From assembly GCF_024600715.1 (NCBI RefSeq), contig NZ_CP102332.1, positions 4,030,001 through 4,094,000 of the forward strand: a stretch of DNA of 64,000 nt, read 5' to 3'. Made by a program: the position numbers and the translations under genes. Shown piece after piece: positions 40,952-50,348 of the stretch (within the stretch, counting starts at the first letter, position 1; each line of letters starts with the position of its first letter). The DNA comes from Streptomyces changanensis (GTDB taxonomy: Bacteria > Actinomycetota > Actinomycetes > Streptomycetales > Streptomycetaceae). The notes under the pieces are model-generated. The model was given only the letters and a program-made list of their open reading frames with translations. It was not told where the DNA came from and ran no database searches.

Positions 40952-42076
40952 GTGACTGAGATCGAGATCGGGCGCGGCAAGCGCGGCCGCAGGGCGTACG
41001 CGTTCGACGACATCGCCGTCGTACCGAGCCGGCGCACCCGGGACCCGAAGGAGGTCTCGATCGCGTGGCAGATCGACGCCTACCGCTTCGAGCTGCCGTT
41101 CCTGGCCGCGCCCATGGACTCCGTGGTGTCCCCGGCGACCGCCATCCGCATCGGCGAGCTCGGCGGCCTCGGCGTCCTCAACCTGGAGGGCCTCTGGACC
41201 CGCCACGAGGACCCGCAGCCGCTCCTCGACGAGATCACCGAGCTGGACGAGGAGACCGCGACCCGCCGTCTGCAGGAGATCTACGCGGCCCCGATCAAGG
41301 AAGAGCTGATCGGTCGGCGCCTCAAGGAGGTGCGCGACTCCGGCGTCGTCACCGCCGCCGCGCTCTCCCCGCAGCGCACGGCCCAGTTCTCCAAGGCCGT
41401 CGTCGACGCGGGTGTGGACATCTTCGTCATCCGCGGCACGACCGTCTCCGCCGAGCACGTCTCCGGCGCGGCCGAGCCGCTCAACCTCAAGCAGTTCATC
41501 TACGAGCTGGACGTCCCGGTCATCGTCGGCGGCTGTGCGACCTACACCGCCGCCCTGCACCTGATGCGCACGGGCGCGGCGGGCGTGCTCGTCGGCTTCG
41601 GCGGCGGCGCCGCGCACACCACGCGCAACGTCCTCGGCATCCAGGTCCCGATGGCCACCGCCGTCGCCGACGTGGCGGCCGCCCGGCGCGACTACATGGA
41701 CGAGTCCGGCGGCCGGTACGTGCACGTCATCGCCGACGGCGGCGTGGGCTGGTCCGGCGACCTGCCGAAGGCCATCGCCTGCGGTGCCGACGCGGTGATG
41801 ATGGGCTCCCCGCTCGCCCGCGCCACGGACGCCCCGGGCAAGGGCCACCACTGGGGCATGGAGGCCGTCCACGAGGACGTGCCGCGCGGCAAGCTCGTCG
41901 ACCTCGGCGTGGCCGGTTCGACGGAGGAGATCCTCACCGGTCCCTCGCACTCGCCGGACGGGTCGATGAACTTCTTCGGCGCCCTGCGCCGGGCCATGGC
42001 GACGACCGGCTACAGCGAGCTCAAGGAGTTCCAGCGCGTCGAGGTGACGGTCGCGGACTCGCAGCACAGCCGCTGA
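40952..42076 (+). CDS. guaB3: GuaB3-type IMP dehydrogenase-family protein without catalytic cysteine
   Basis: 374 aa. The IMPDH/GMP reductase barrel is recognisable (FDDIAVVPSRRTRDPKEVSIAW, PFLAAPMDSVVSP, ADGGVGWSGDLPKAIACGADAVMMG) but there are no CBS domains. The loop corresponding to GPGSICTTR in GuaB reads GGGAAHTTRNVLG, with His in place of the nucleophilic Cys. The family is always linked to guaB in actinobacteria; its reaction is not settled, and this member should not perform normal IMP oxidation. GTG start; strong terminator follows. Confidence 0.88.
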   Translation: MTEIEIGRGKRGRRAYAFDDIAVVPSRRTRDPKEVSIAWQIDAYRFELPFLAAPMDSVVSPATAIRIGELGGLGVLNLEGLWTRHEDPQPLLDEITELDEETATRRLQEIYAAPIKEELIGRRLKEVRDSGVVTAAALSPQRTAQFSKAVVDAGVDIFVIRGTTVSAEHVSGAAEPLNLKQFIYELDVPVIVGGCATYTAALHLMRTGAAGVLVGFGGGAAHTTRNVLGIQVPMATAVADVAAARRDYMDESGGRYVHVIADGGVGWSGDLPKAIACGADAVMMGSPLARATDAPGKGHHWGMEAVHEDVPRGKLVDLGVAGSTEEILTGPSHSPDGSMNFFGALRRAMATTGYSELKEFQRVEVTVADSQHSR

Positions 42077-42138
42077 CGCCCGGCCGCGGCCCCCGCTGAG
42101 CGCGGGGGACGCCGCCGAGCACGGGAGGCGCCGCCGAG

Positions 42139-42179
42139 CACGGAAGGGGCCCGCACCGATGGTGCGGGCCCCTTCCGTG
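42139..42179. terminator. guaB3 terminator, bidirectional
   Basis: Perfect 19-bp inverted repeat (CACGGAAGGGGCCCGCACC) with a GAT loop, between convergent genes; the longest perfect hairpin in the window. Confidence 0.92.
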
Positions 42180-42257
42180 TGCCGGTGCCGGTGCCGCGCC
42201 GTGGACGCGGGGCCGCGGAGCGGGGCGACGGCGTGGCGCGGCGGGCGTGGGGCGCGG

Positions 42258-42767
42258 TTACGCGGCGCCCTTCTTGGCGCCGGCGAAGGCGGTCAGCGCG
42301 CCGATGCCGAGGAAGACGTACGTCATCCCGTCCGCGGCGGTCTTCCACAGGTCCGCCAGCTCGGTGAAGTTCTCGAAGAAGATCTCCGTGAACGACGCCT
42401 GGCCGAGCTTGCTGAAGACGACGGCGATGGCGACCAGCTGTCCCAGGTAGACGGCGCCCGCCGCGAAGGCCGCGGCACCGACGGCGAGGACGGGGTTGCG
42501 CCCGCCGACCTTGCCGGCGACGAAGCCGACGAGCAGGCCGACACCGACCGCCGCGTACCCGATCTCGCGCTCCAGCGCGCCCCCGAGGCCGCCGTACGCG
42601 CCGGCGGCGACCAGGGCGGCGCCCAGCGCGGCCAGCAGCCCGAGGGCGATGTTGTTCCGCGCGGGCGCCGGCGGCGGGACCGGGGCCTGCGGGTACGGCG
42701 GCGGCGCGGCGGCCGGGCCGCCGGCGAACGGGTTGCCGGACTGCGGCGGCGGAACGGACTGGCTCAT
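42258..42767 (-). CDS. Proline-rich membrane protein, about four helices
   Basis: 169 aa. Cytoplasmic N-terminus rich in Pro/Ala (QSVPPPQSGNPFAGGPAAAPPPYPQ), then hydrophobic segments IALGLLAALGAALVAAGAYGGL, IGYAAVGVGLLVGFVAGKVGG, PVLAVGAAAFAAGAVYLGQLVAIAVVF and MTYVFLGIGALTAFAGA. No known domain assigned. Start ATG 42767 follows AGGGGGGA; an upstream in-frame ATG is less likely. Confidence 0.8.
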   Translation of the reverse strand: MSQSVPPPQSGNPFAGGPAAAPPPYPQAPVPPPAPARNNIALGLLAALGAALVAAGAYGGLGGALEREIGYAAVGVGLLVGFVAGKVGGRNPVLAVGAAAFAAGAVYLGQLVAIAVVFSKLGQASFTEIFFENFTELADLWKTAADGMTYVFLGIGALTAFAGAKKGAA

Positions 42768-43005
42768 GGTGGGGTCCCCCCTGGAGTAGCCGTGCGCGGC
42801 CGGGACGGAGATGACGTGTCCACGGCCGCGCGAATCAGAGGCGGACATTAGCAGGCCGCACCGACGGCGGGCGGGGCGTGAGCGGACCGTGATCCGCCCG
42901 GAGAGGGGCCGGGGCGGGGCGCGTCGCGGGCGGGCCGCGTCACCGGAGGTGTGCCGTCCGCACCGGGTCGGGAGGGGCCGGGGGCGGACGGCGGGGCGGA
43001 GCGGG

Positions 43006-44247
43006 TCACAGGCGGTGCGCCGCCCCCACCGGGGTGGCGCCGCGCGTGTCGAGCAGCAGCTGCGCCTTCACGGCCAGGCCCTGGAGGTCGTACGTGCGGT
43101 GGTGCTGGAGCAGGATCGTCAGGTCGGCCCCGGCCGCCGCCTCGTAGAGGGAGTCCGCGCGCGGGACCGGCACGTCGTGGACGCGCCACACCGGTACGTA
43201 GGGGTCGTGGTAGCTGACCGCCGCGCCCATCTCCCGGAGCCGCCGCGCGATCTCGGGGGCGGGTGATCCCGCGCGGTCGGCCTGGTCGGGCTTGTGGGTG
43301 ACGCCGAGCAGCAGGACCCGGGCGCCGCGCACGGACTTGCCGTGCTCGTTCAGCAGGGTGGCGCAGCGGCGGGTGACGTACTGCGGCATGCGTTCGTTGA
43401 TCTGGCTCGCCAGCTCGACCAGGCGCAGCGGGCGGTGGGTGCCGACGGTGTCGACGGGCGCGCAATGGCCGCCCACGCCGGGGCCCGGCCGGAACGCCTG
43501 GAAACCGAACGGCTTGGTCTCCGCGCACCGGATCACGTCCCACAGGTCGACGCCCAGCTCGTGGCAGAGCACGGCCATCTCGTTGACCAGGGCGATGTTG
43601 ACGTGCCGGAAGTTGGTCTCCAGGAGCTGCACCGTCTCGGCCTCGCGCGGGCCGCGCGCCCGGACCACCTTGTCGGTGAGCCGGCCGTAGAAGGCGGCGG
43701 CGGACTCGGTGCAGGCGGGGGTGAGGCCGCCGATGACCTTCGGCGTGTGGCCGTGGCCGTGGTCACGGTCCTCCGGGGCGGGGCGTGCGGGGGAGTAGGC
43801 GAGGTGGAAGTCCCGCCCGGCTCGGAGCCCGGAGCCCTCTTCGAGGAGGTCGCGGAGGGGGCCCTCGGTCGTGCCGGGCGGCACCGGGGACTCCACCAGC
43901 ACGGTGGTGTGCGGGCGCAGGCGGGCCGCGAGGGCGCGGACGGCGTCGGTGACGGCCGTCAGGTCGAGGGTGCCGGAGGAGCCGGGCGGGGCGGGCGCGC
44001 AGACGACGGCCGTGCGGACGCGGCCCAGCTCGGCGGGGTTGGTCGTCGGGCGGAAGCCGGCGGAGAGCATCCGCCGGATCTCCGACGGGGTCAGGGAGCC
44101 GTCGACCGGCGGCCGCCCCGCGGCGAGGTCCGCCGCCGGGCGGGGGTCGGTGTCGTAGCCGATGGTGTCGACACCGGCTGCGGAGGCGGCCTGGGCCAGG
44201 GGGAGTCCGAGGTGGCCGAGGCCGATGACGGCGAGGTCTGCGGGCAT
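43006..44247 (-). CDS. Nucleotide-sugar dehydrogenase (UDP-GlcNAc/ManNAc-type, WecC-like)
   Basis: 413 aa. Rossmann motif VIGLGHLGLPLA at the N-terminus; ESPVPPGTTEGPL; LLETNFRHVNIALVNEMAVLC; the catalytic Cys in GPGVGGHCAPVD; and LLGVTHKPDQADRAGSPA in the C-terminal nucleotide domain. Such enzymes oxidise the C6 hydroxyl of a UDP- or GDP-sugar to a uronate. The sugar cannot be told from sequence and no glycan cluster is adjacent. ATG 44247. Confidence 0.88.
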   Translation of the reverse strand: MPADLAVIGLGHLGLPLAQAASAAGVDTIGYDTDPRPAADLAAGRPPVDGSLTPSEIRRMLSAGFRPTTNPAELGRVRTAVVCAPAPPGSSGTLDLTAVTDAVRALAARLRPHTTVLVESPVPPGTTEGPLRDLLEEGSGLRAGRDFHLAYSPARPAPEDRDHGHGHTPKVIGGLTPACTESAAAFYGRLTDKVVRARGPREAETVQLLETNFRHVNIALVNEMAVLCHELGVDLWDVIRCAETKPFGFQAFRPGPGVGGHCAPVDTVGTHRPLRLVELASQINERMPQYVTRRCATLLNEHGKSVRGARVLLLGVTHKPDQADRAGSPAPEIARRLREMGAAVSYHDPYVPVWRVHDVPVPRADSLYEAAAGADLTILLQHHRTYDLQGLAVKAQLLLDTRGATPVGAAHRL

Positions 44248-44299
44248 GGGGATGGGCCGTCCTTCCCAGTAGCCGGAGGGGACGAGACGCGCAAGTCCT

Positions 44300-44400
44300 G
44301 TGGACGGAACGAGCGGGCGCTATGTCAGACTAGGCGTAAATATGACCGTTATGCGGTATTGGGTGGCCGTTGTCGTCCGAGTGTTGTCCACAGGTTGCGC
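44300..44400. promoter_or_regulatory. AT-rich upstream region of glpD and the divergent dehydrogenase
   Basis: An AT-rich stretch (TAGGCGTAAATATGACCGTTATGCGG, written in parts: TAGGCG, TAAATATGAC, CGTTATG) stands out at 44330-44360. The 11-mer GTAAATATGAC at 44336-44346 also occurs in the whiD promoter region. Confidence 0.5.
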
Positions 44401-44488
44401 GGGGCCGGTGGCCGATGTCGGGGAGCCGGGACAGAATCGACCCCGTGAGCCCGGTCACACGGGGGATCGGCGGCGACGGGAGGCAGCG

Positions 44489-46195
44489 GTGAGGACAGCG
44501 AGACTGGGACCCGCGGAGCGCACGGCGGCGCTGGCGGCGATGGCCGAGCGTCAACTCGACGTACTGGTCGTGGGCGCGGGTGTGGTCGGCGCCGGCACCG
44601 CCCTCGACGCGGCGACACGCGGCCTGTCCACGGGGCTGGTGGAGGCCCGCGACTGGGCGTCGGGCACGTCCAGCCGGTCCAGCAAGCTCATCCACGGCGG
44701 CCTGCGCTACCTGGAGATGCTGGACTTCGCGCTCGTCCGCGAGGCCCTCAAGGAGCGCGGCCTGCTGCTGGAGCGCCTGGCGCCGCACCTGGTCAAACCG
44801 GTGCCGTTCCTCTACCCGCTGCGGCACAAGGGCTGGGAGCGGCTGTACGCCGGCTCGGGCGTCGCCCTGTACGACGCGATGTCCCTCTCCTCCGGCCACG
44901 GCCGCGGCCTGCCGGTGCACCGTCACCTCTCGCGCCGGCGCGCCCTGCGGGTGGCCCCCGCCCTGCGCAGGGACGCCCTGGTCGGCGCCCTGCAGTACTA
45001 CGACGCCCAGATGGACGACGCCCGCTTCGTCGCCACCCTGGTGCGCACGGCCGCGGCGTACGGCGCGCAGGTGGCCAGCCGCGCCCGGGTCGTGGGGTTC
45101 CTGCGCGAGGGCGAGCGGGTGGTGGGCGCCCGGGTGCGGGACGTGGAGGCGGGCGGCGAGTACGAGGTCCGCGCCCACCAGATCGTCAACGCCACCGGTG
45201 TCTGGACCGACGACACACAGGCGCTCATCGGGGAGCGCGGCCAGTTCCACGTCCGCGCCTCCAAGGGCATCCACCTCGTCGTCCCCAAGGACCGCATCCA
45301 TTCCACGACGGGGCTGATCCTGCGCACGGAGAAGAGCGTCCTGTTCGTCATCCCCTGGGGCCGGCACTGGATCATCGGCACCACCGACACCGACTGGGAC
45401 CTGGACAAGGCCCACCCGGCCGCGTCGAGCGCCGACATCGACTACCTCCTCGACCACGTCAACGGCGTCCTCGCCACCCCCCTCACCCGGGACGACGTCG
45501 AAGGCGTCTACGCCGGGCTGCGCCCCCTGCTGGCCGGCGAGTCGGACGCGACCAGCAAGCTCTCCCGGGAGCACACGGTCGCCCACCCCGTGCCCGGGCT
45601 CGTCGTGGTCGCGGGCGGCAAGTACACGACGTACCGCGTCATGGCCAAGGACGCCGTCGACGAGGCGGTCCACGGCCTCGACGCGCGCGTCGCCCCGTGC
45701 GTCACGGAGGAGGTCCCGCTGCTCGGCGCCGAGGGGTACCGCGCCCTGTGGAACGCCCGGGCCCGGACCGCCGCCCGCACGGGCGTCCACGTCGCGCGCG
45801 TCGAGCACCTGCTGAACCGCTACGGCTCCCTCGCCGAGGAGGTCCTCGACCTCGTCGCGCAGGACCCGGCCCTGGGTCGGCCCGTGACGGGCGCCGACGA
45901 CTACCTCCGCGCGGAGATCGTCTACGCCGCCTCCCACGAGGGCGCCCGTCACCTGGACGACGTCCTGACCCGCCGCACCCGCATCTCCATCGAGACCTTC
46001 GACCGGGGCACCGGCTGCGCCCGCGAGTGCGCCGAGCTGATGGGGCGCGTCCTCGACTGGGACGAGGAGCGGATCGCGAAGGAGGTGGAGCACTACGAGA
46101 AGCGCGTCGAGGCGGAGCGGGAGTCGCAGCGGCAGCCGGACGACCAGACGGCCGACGCGGCCCGGCTCGGCGCCCCGGACATCGTGCCGTTGTGA
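44489..46195 (+). CDS. glpD: Glycerol-3-phosphate dehydrogenase (FAD, aerobic)
   Basis: 568 aa. It oxidises glycerol-3-phosphate to dihydroxyacetone phosphate and passes electrons to quinone at the membrane. FAD site LDVLVVGAGVVGAGTALDAATRG (about residues 24-46), SSRSSKLIHGGLRYLE, and C-terminal domain with CARECAELMGRVLDWD. GTG 44489 follows GGGAGGCAGC. No glpF/glpK is adjacent, so it is a stand-alone copy. Its stop overlaps a GTG of a possible small ORF (GTGA). Confidence 0.94.
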   Translation: MRTARLGPAERTAALAAMAERQLDVLVVGAGVVGAGTALDAATRGLSTGLVEARDWASGTSSRSSKLIHGGLRYLEMLDFALVREALKERGLLLERLAPHLVKPVPFLYPLRHKGWERLYAGSGVALYDAMSLSSGHGRGLPVHRHLSRRRALRVAPALRRDALVGALQYYDAQMDDARFVATLVRTAAAYGAQVASRARVVGFLREGERVVGARVRDVEAGGEYEVRAHQIVNATGVWTDDTQALIGERGQFHVRASKGIHLVVPKDRIHSTTGLILRTEKSVLFVIPWGRHWIIGTTDTDWDLDKAHPAASSADIDYLLDHVNGVLATPLTRDDVEGVYAGLRPLLAGESDATSKLSREHTVAHPVPGLVVVAGGKYTTYRVMAKDAVDEAVHGLDARVAPCVTEEVPLLGAEGYRALWNARARTAARTGVHVARVEHLLNRYGSLAEEVLDLVAQDPALGRPVTGADDYLRAEIVYAASHEGARHLDDVLTRRTRISIETFDRGTGCARECAELMGRVLDWDEERIAKEVEHYEKRVEAERESQRQPDDQTADAARLGAPDIVPL

Positions 46196-46462
46196 GGGCG
46201 CGCGGCGGCCCCGCCCGCATCGAGCTCGACGCCCGCCTCGGCGGCCCCATGGGCCATCTCCTGCGGGCCGCGACCGGCGCCGACATCGCCGCGGACGTCG
46301 TCAGGCTCGCGCTGGGCCGCCCGTCCGAGGGCGACTACGGCCGGGCCCGCCACGCCCTGTACCGCTGCGTGCCGCGGCGCACGACGTCAGGCCCGACGCC
46401 CTCCCGGGGCGGGGGGGGTGTCCGGCGTCGGCGGCGTCCGGACGCCGGGGCGTGGGGCGTGA
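46192..46462 (+). CDS. Possible small coupled ORF, frame uncertain after a G8 tract
   Basis: GTG overlaps the glpD stop (GTGA). The first ~65 codons have high GC3 and read like protein (ARIELDARLGGPMGHLLRAATGADIAADVVRLALGRPSEGDYGRARHALYRC). At 46411-46418 a run of eight G occurs; in the written frame the ORF runs on to 46866 as low-complexity Arg/Gly/Val and enters the next gene, whereas one G fewer gives a stop at 46460-46462. End coordinate assumes that shift. Could be a frameshifted remnant, a sequencing error, or noise. Confidence 0.3.
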
Positions 46463-46685
46463 GGCGTCGGGTGGGTGGGCGCGGCGGGCTCGGTAGGCGC
46501 GGCCGGGGTGTCGTGGCCGCGGGCCGGTGGCGCGGCGGGCCCGTGCGGGTGGCGTGCGTGGCGGGGTCGGTGTGCGTTGCGGGGCGGTGTGGGCGTCGGG
46601 TGGCGTGTGCACGGGGCGGCGGGCCGGTGTGGGAGTCGGTGTCGCGTGGCGAGCCCGGCGGTCGGTGCGGCGGGCGGTGGTCGCG
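46463..46685. other. Low-complexity G-rich gap, no gene seen
   Basis: Strand-biased G-rich sequence with irregular GGCGGG/GTGGGC repeats between the possible coupled ORF and the serine hydrolase. I see no credible ORF, hairpin or promoter. Confidence 0.5.
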
Positions 46686-47756
46686 TCAGGCCGGTGGGCG
46701 GGCTGGACCGGTGGGGCCCGGGCCGCAGAACTCCGCCGCGAGCAGCGAGCGCTCCAGCGCGCTGCCGGTGGCGCGCGATGACGGCGCGTGGGGGGCCAGG
46801 GTGTCCGTGTTCGCCCGGAAGGTGACGACGTGCCGCCCGTCGGCCGTGGCGGCGGCGCGGACGTAACTGCCGGGTATCCGGCCGTTGTGGCCCCACACCG
46901 TCACACCGCAGGGGAGCCGCGTCGGCGACAGGCCCGCGCCGTAGCGGCCGCCGGCCGGGGCCGTGTCGAGCAGGGTGCGCAGGGACGCCCGGGGGAGGAG
47001 CCGGCCGCCGAGGAGGGCGGCGTAAAAGCGGTTCAGGTCGGCGAGGGTGCTGACCAGTTCACCCGCCGCGCCCGCGGCCCGGGGGTCGAGGGCGGTGACG
47101 TCCCGGCCCGCCGAGTCGTAGCCGCGGCCGTGGGGCTCGGGGAGTGAGGTGCGCGTCCCCGGGAACGACGTACCGGTGAGACGCAGGCGGGAGATGATGC
47201 GGCGGTGCGCCTCCACGGCGTAGGACCGGCCGGTGGCGCCGGCGATGACCTCGCCCAGGACCACGTAGTTGGTGTTGGCGTAGGAGAAGGCCCCCGGTGC
47301 GCGCGGGGGGCGTCGCGCCAGTGCGGCGCGGACGGCTCCGGACGGGGTGGTGGGCCGGATCGGAGGGGCGAGGTCGGGAAGGCCGCTGGTGTGCGTGAGG
47401 AGGTGCCGGAGGGTGATGCGGTGGTCCAGCGGTGGCGGGAGGAGGCCGGGGGCGTACGCCGCCGGCGGGTCGTCCAGGGACAGCCGCCCCTCCGCCGCCA
47501 GTTGCAGGACGACGGTCGCGACGAACGTCTTGGTGACGCTGCCGGCGCGGAAGTGGTCGGCCTCGCCGACGGCGGGGCCGGTCGTCTCGAACCGGGTGGT
47601 CCCGGCCGTCTGGGCGAGGAGTCCGGCGGCGGGCGCCCCACCCGCCGTGACCAGCATGACCAGCGCCGGAGAGGGCTTGCCCGCCGGGTCGCCGACGGAC
47701 AGTCCGCAGATGGCCAGAACCAAGGGCACCACGAGACTCGTCCTCGACTTCGCCAT
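46686..47756 (-). CDS. Secreted serine hydrolase (class C beta-lactamase/DD-peptidase-like)
   Basis: 356 aa. N-terminal signal-like segment (SLVVPLVLAICGLSVGDPAG), then the penicillin-binding fold: Ser73-x-x-Lys76 in AGSVTKTF, Tyr-x-Asn in YANTNYVVLGE, and HNG in WGHNGRIPG in place of KTG. Typical of carboxypeptidase- or esterase-like family S12 enzymes; the substrate is not determined. GGGAGGGG precedes ATG 47756. Divergent to the kinase cluster, gap 158 bp. Confidence 0.88.
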   Translation of the reverse strand: MAKSRTSLVVPLVLAICGLSVGDPAGKPSPALVMLVTAGGAPAAGLLAQTAGTTRFETTGPAVGEADHFRAGSVTKTFVATVVLQLAAEGRLSLDDPPAAYAPGLLPPPLDHRITLRHLLTHTSGLPDLAPPIRPTTPSGAVRAALARRPPRAPGAFSYANTNYVVLGEVIAGATGRSYAVEAHRRIISRLRLTGTSFPGTRTSLPEPHGRGYDSAGRDVTALDPRAAGAAGELVSTLADLNRFYAALLGGRLLPRASLRTLLDTAPAGGRYGAGLSPTRLPCGVTVWGHNGRIPGSYVRAAATADGRHVVTFRANTDTLAPHAPSSRATGSALERSLLAAEFCGPGPTGPARPPA

Positions 47757-47914
47757 GGCGCGGACCCCTCCCTCACCGTCATCCTTGCGGACGCTGGACC
47801 CGGGAGAACCACCGGTCCCGGAGTGAGGGACAATGAAGGCTCTGCCAGGGCGGGTTACCGCACCGCGCGGAACGCGGCAGGCGCGGGCGGGAAACAGGAA
47901 CGCAGAGGGGACGC

Positions 47915-50203
47915 ATGTCGGGAGCGGAGCAGTCGCGGGACGCGGCGCGGGATCCTCAGCGGAGCGCCGATGGCGAGGGCACGACCTCGAAGGGTGCGAC
48001 GGTGAAGGGTGACAAGGCCGAGCAGGCCACGACGTCGAAGGACGCCGGCGCGGCAAGTGGAGCCCCGACGGGCGACGCGCCGGCGGGCGCCCGGCCGGAG
48101 GGCGCGTCACCGGCGGGCGACACGCCCGGGAGCGCCACCGCCGGGGGCGGAACGCCCGGTGGCGGGCGCCCCGGTGGCGGTGTGTCCGCTGCCGGTGAGC
48201 CCGCGGACGACCGGTCCGGCGCCGCCCCCAAGGTGGACGTCGGCAAGAAGCCCGGCGGCGGCGCCGCCACGGCCGGGGCGGCGCCCCGCGCCACGGCGGC
48301 CGGCGGTGACGGGCGGCTCCTGGCCGGCCGCTACCGCCTCGGCGGCGTCCTCGGACGCGGCGGCATGGGCACCGTGTGGCGCGCCGTCGACGAGACGCTC
48401 GGCCGGACCGTGGCCGTCAAGGAACTGCGCTTCCCCAGCAGCATCGACGAGGACGAGAAGCGACGCCTCATCACCCGGACCCTCCGCGAGGCCAAGGCCA
48501 TCGCCCGGATCCGCAACACCAGCGCCGTCACGGTCTTCGACGTGGTCGACGAGGACGACCGCCCCTGGATCGTCATGGAGCTCATCGAGGGCCGCTCCCT
48601 CGCCGACGTGATCCGCGAGGACGGCACGCTCACCCCGCGGCGCGCCGCCGAGGTCGGCCTCGCCATCCTCGACGTGCTGCGCTCCGCCCACCGCCAGGGC
48701 ATCCTGCACCGTGACGTGAAGCCGTCCAACGTCCTCATCTCCGACGACGGCCGCGTCGTCCTCACCGACTTCGGCATCGCCCAGGTCGAGGGCGACCCGT
48801 CCATCACCTCCACCGGCATGCTCGTCGGCGCGCCCTCCTACATCTCGCCGGAGCGCGCCCGCGGCCAGCGTCCCGGTCCCGCCGCCGACATGTGGTCCCT
48901 CGGCGGGCTCCTCTACGCGTGCGTCGAGGGCCACCCGCCGTACGACAAGGGCTCCGCCATCGCGACCCTCACCGCCGTGATGACCGAGCAGCTCGATCCG
49001 CCGCTGAACGCCGGCCCGCTCGACAAGGTCATCTACGGGCTGCTGGCCAAGGACCCGGCCCAGCGCCTCGACGACGCGGGCGCGCGCGCCCTGCTGACCG
49101 AGGTCCTCCGGCTGACCGGCGCTCAGGCCGCGCCGGCCCCCGAGCCCTCGCCGGAGGCCACCCGCGTCGTACCGCTGCCGCCCGTGCCGCCGCCGGTCGC
49201 GGGGGACGCCGCGACCACCCCGGCCGGCCCCGCGGCCCCCGCCCCGGCCGGCGAGGCGACCGCCGACCGGCTGCGCGGCGCCCTGCGGTCGGTGCGGAAC
49301 GCCGCAGCTACGGCGACCGCCGCGAAGCAGAACCGGCCCGCCAAGCCGGAGCGTTCCGGTCCGCCCGCTCCCGTGCGGGCGCCGCTCACCGACGTGGTGC
49401 CGCGCCGCACGCTGGTCACCATCGCGCTCGTCGCGGTGCTGGCGGTCGTCGCCACCGTGCTCGCCTTCTCCCTCGGCAACGACGACACCGGCGCCCAGGG
49501 CAAGGGCGGCGACAAGGCGGCCACCGCCGGCGCCACCGCGGGCGGGGCGGACGACGCCGCCGCCACGGGCGGCGACGCGGGCAACGACGGCCGCCCCGAC
49601 GGCGGGCAGGGCACCGAGCAGGGCGGCGACCAGCCGGGCACCACGGCCGGCACGTCCGGCGCCGACTCCGGCACCGGAACGAGCACCGGCACCACCAGCG
49701 GGACCGGCGCCAAGCCGTCCGCCGCCCCCGGCACCGGAACGGCCCTCCCCGCCGGGTACAAGACGGTGAGCAACGGCCGCTTCCACTTCTCCATGGCCAT
49801 GCCGGAGAACTTCCGCATGACGGGCGTGGCGGGCCGCGGCTCCGGCGGGATATACAGCGCCTCCGGTGGCTTCCCGCGGGTCCAGGTGGACTACACCGCC
49901 AGCCCGGGTGCCGACGCCCGCGCCGCGTGGACCGCCGCCATGGGCGCCGTCGCCGCGAGCAGCAACGGCTACGCGCACCACGGCATCAAGAAGGTCTCCT
50001 ACAACGGCTACCCGACCGTCGCCGACTGGCAGTTCGAGCGCAATCAGGGCGGCGAGCGGGTATGGGTGCTGAACAGGGGCTTCAAGGTCGACGCCACGCA
50101 CGGCTACGCGATCATGATCTCCTGCAAGTCCGCCGAGTGGAACGAGCCGGCGTGCACCACGCTGCGGAACACGGCGTTCGCGACGTTCCGGCCCACGGAC
50201 TGA
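47915..50203 (+). CDS. Transmembrane serine/threonine protein kinase 1
   Basis: 762 aa. Residues 1-135 disordered (Gly/Ala/Pro/Thr). Kinase domain about 138-400: glycine loop LGRGGMG (147-153), Lys169 in VAVKEL, HRDVKPSN (265-272), DFG (285-287), APE-like SPE. A Pro/Ala linker and one transmembrane helix (about 500-520, LVTIALVAVLAVVATVLAF) follow, then a Gly/Thr-rich stalk and an extracellular domain of about 145 residues starting LPAGYKTVSNGRFHFSMAMPENF. All catalytic residues are intact. First of four kinase genes in a row. Confidence 0.93.
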   Translation: MSGAEQSRDAARDPQRSADGEGTTSKGATVKGDKAEQATTSKDAGAASGAPTGDAPAGARPEGASPAGDTPGSATAGGGTPGGGRPGGGVSAAGEPADDRSGAAPKVDVGKKPGGGAATAGAAPRATAAGGDGRLLAGRYRLGGVLGRGGMGTVWRAVDETLGRTVAVKELRFPSSIDEDEKRRLITRTLREAKAIARIRNTSAVTVFDVVDEDDRPWIVMELIEGRSLADVIREDGTLTPRRAAEVGLAILDVLRSAHRQGILHRDVKPSNVLISDDGRVVLTDFGIAQVEGDPSITSTGMLVGAPSYISPERARGQRPGPAADMWSLGGLLYACVEGHPPYDKGSAIATLTAVMTEQLDPPLNAGPLDKVIYGLLAKDPAQRLDDAGARALLTEVLRLTGAQAAPAPEPSPEATRVVPLPPVPPPVAGDAATTPAGPAAPAPAGEATADRLRGALRSVRNAAATATAAKQNRPAKPERSGPPAPVRAPLTDVVPRRTLVTIALVAVLAVVATVLAFSLGNDDTGAQGKGGDKAATAGATAGGADDAAATGGDAGNDGRPDGGQGTEQGGDQPGTTAGTSGADSGTGTSTGTTSGTGAKPSAAPGTGTALPAGYKTVSNGRFHFSMAMPENFRMTGVAGRGSGGIYSASGGFPRVQVDYTASPGADARAAWTAAMGAVAASSNGYAHHGIKKVSYNGYPTVADWQFERNQGGERVWVLNRGFKVDATHGYAIMISCKSAEWNEPACTTLRNTAFATFRPTD

Positions 50204-50348
50204 CCGCGGGCACGTATCGTGAGAGCGCCCGGACCGTACAAGGCTGAATCAAACGGGTAACCGCACAGGAACCGATCAGGAATTGACGGCTTCGGACGGT
50301 CGGTGCGATCGGGGGAGCCGGCGGGACAGCGTGCTGCTGGGAGGCGTC

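Noticed and set aside
46387..46896. Minus-strand ORF over the glpD-hydrolase gap
   Set aside because: Pro/Arg/Ala/His-rich shadow without ribosome site; overlaps the end of the serine hydrolase in another frame.
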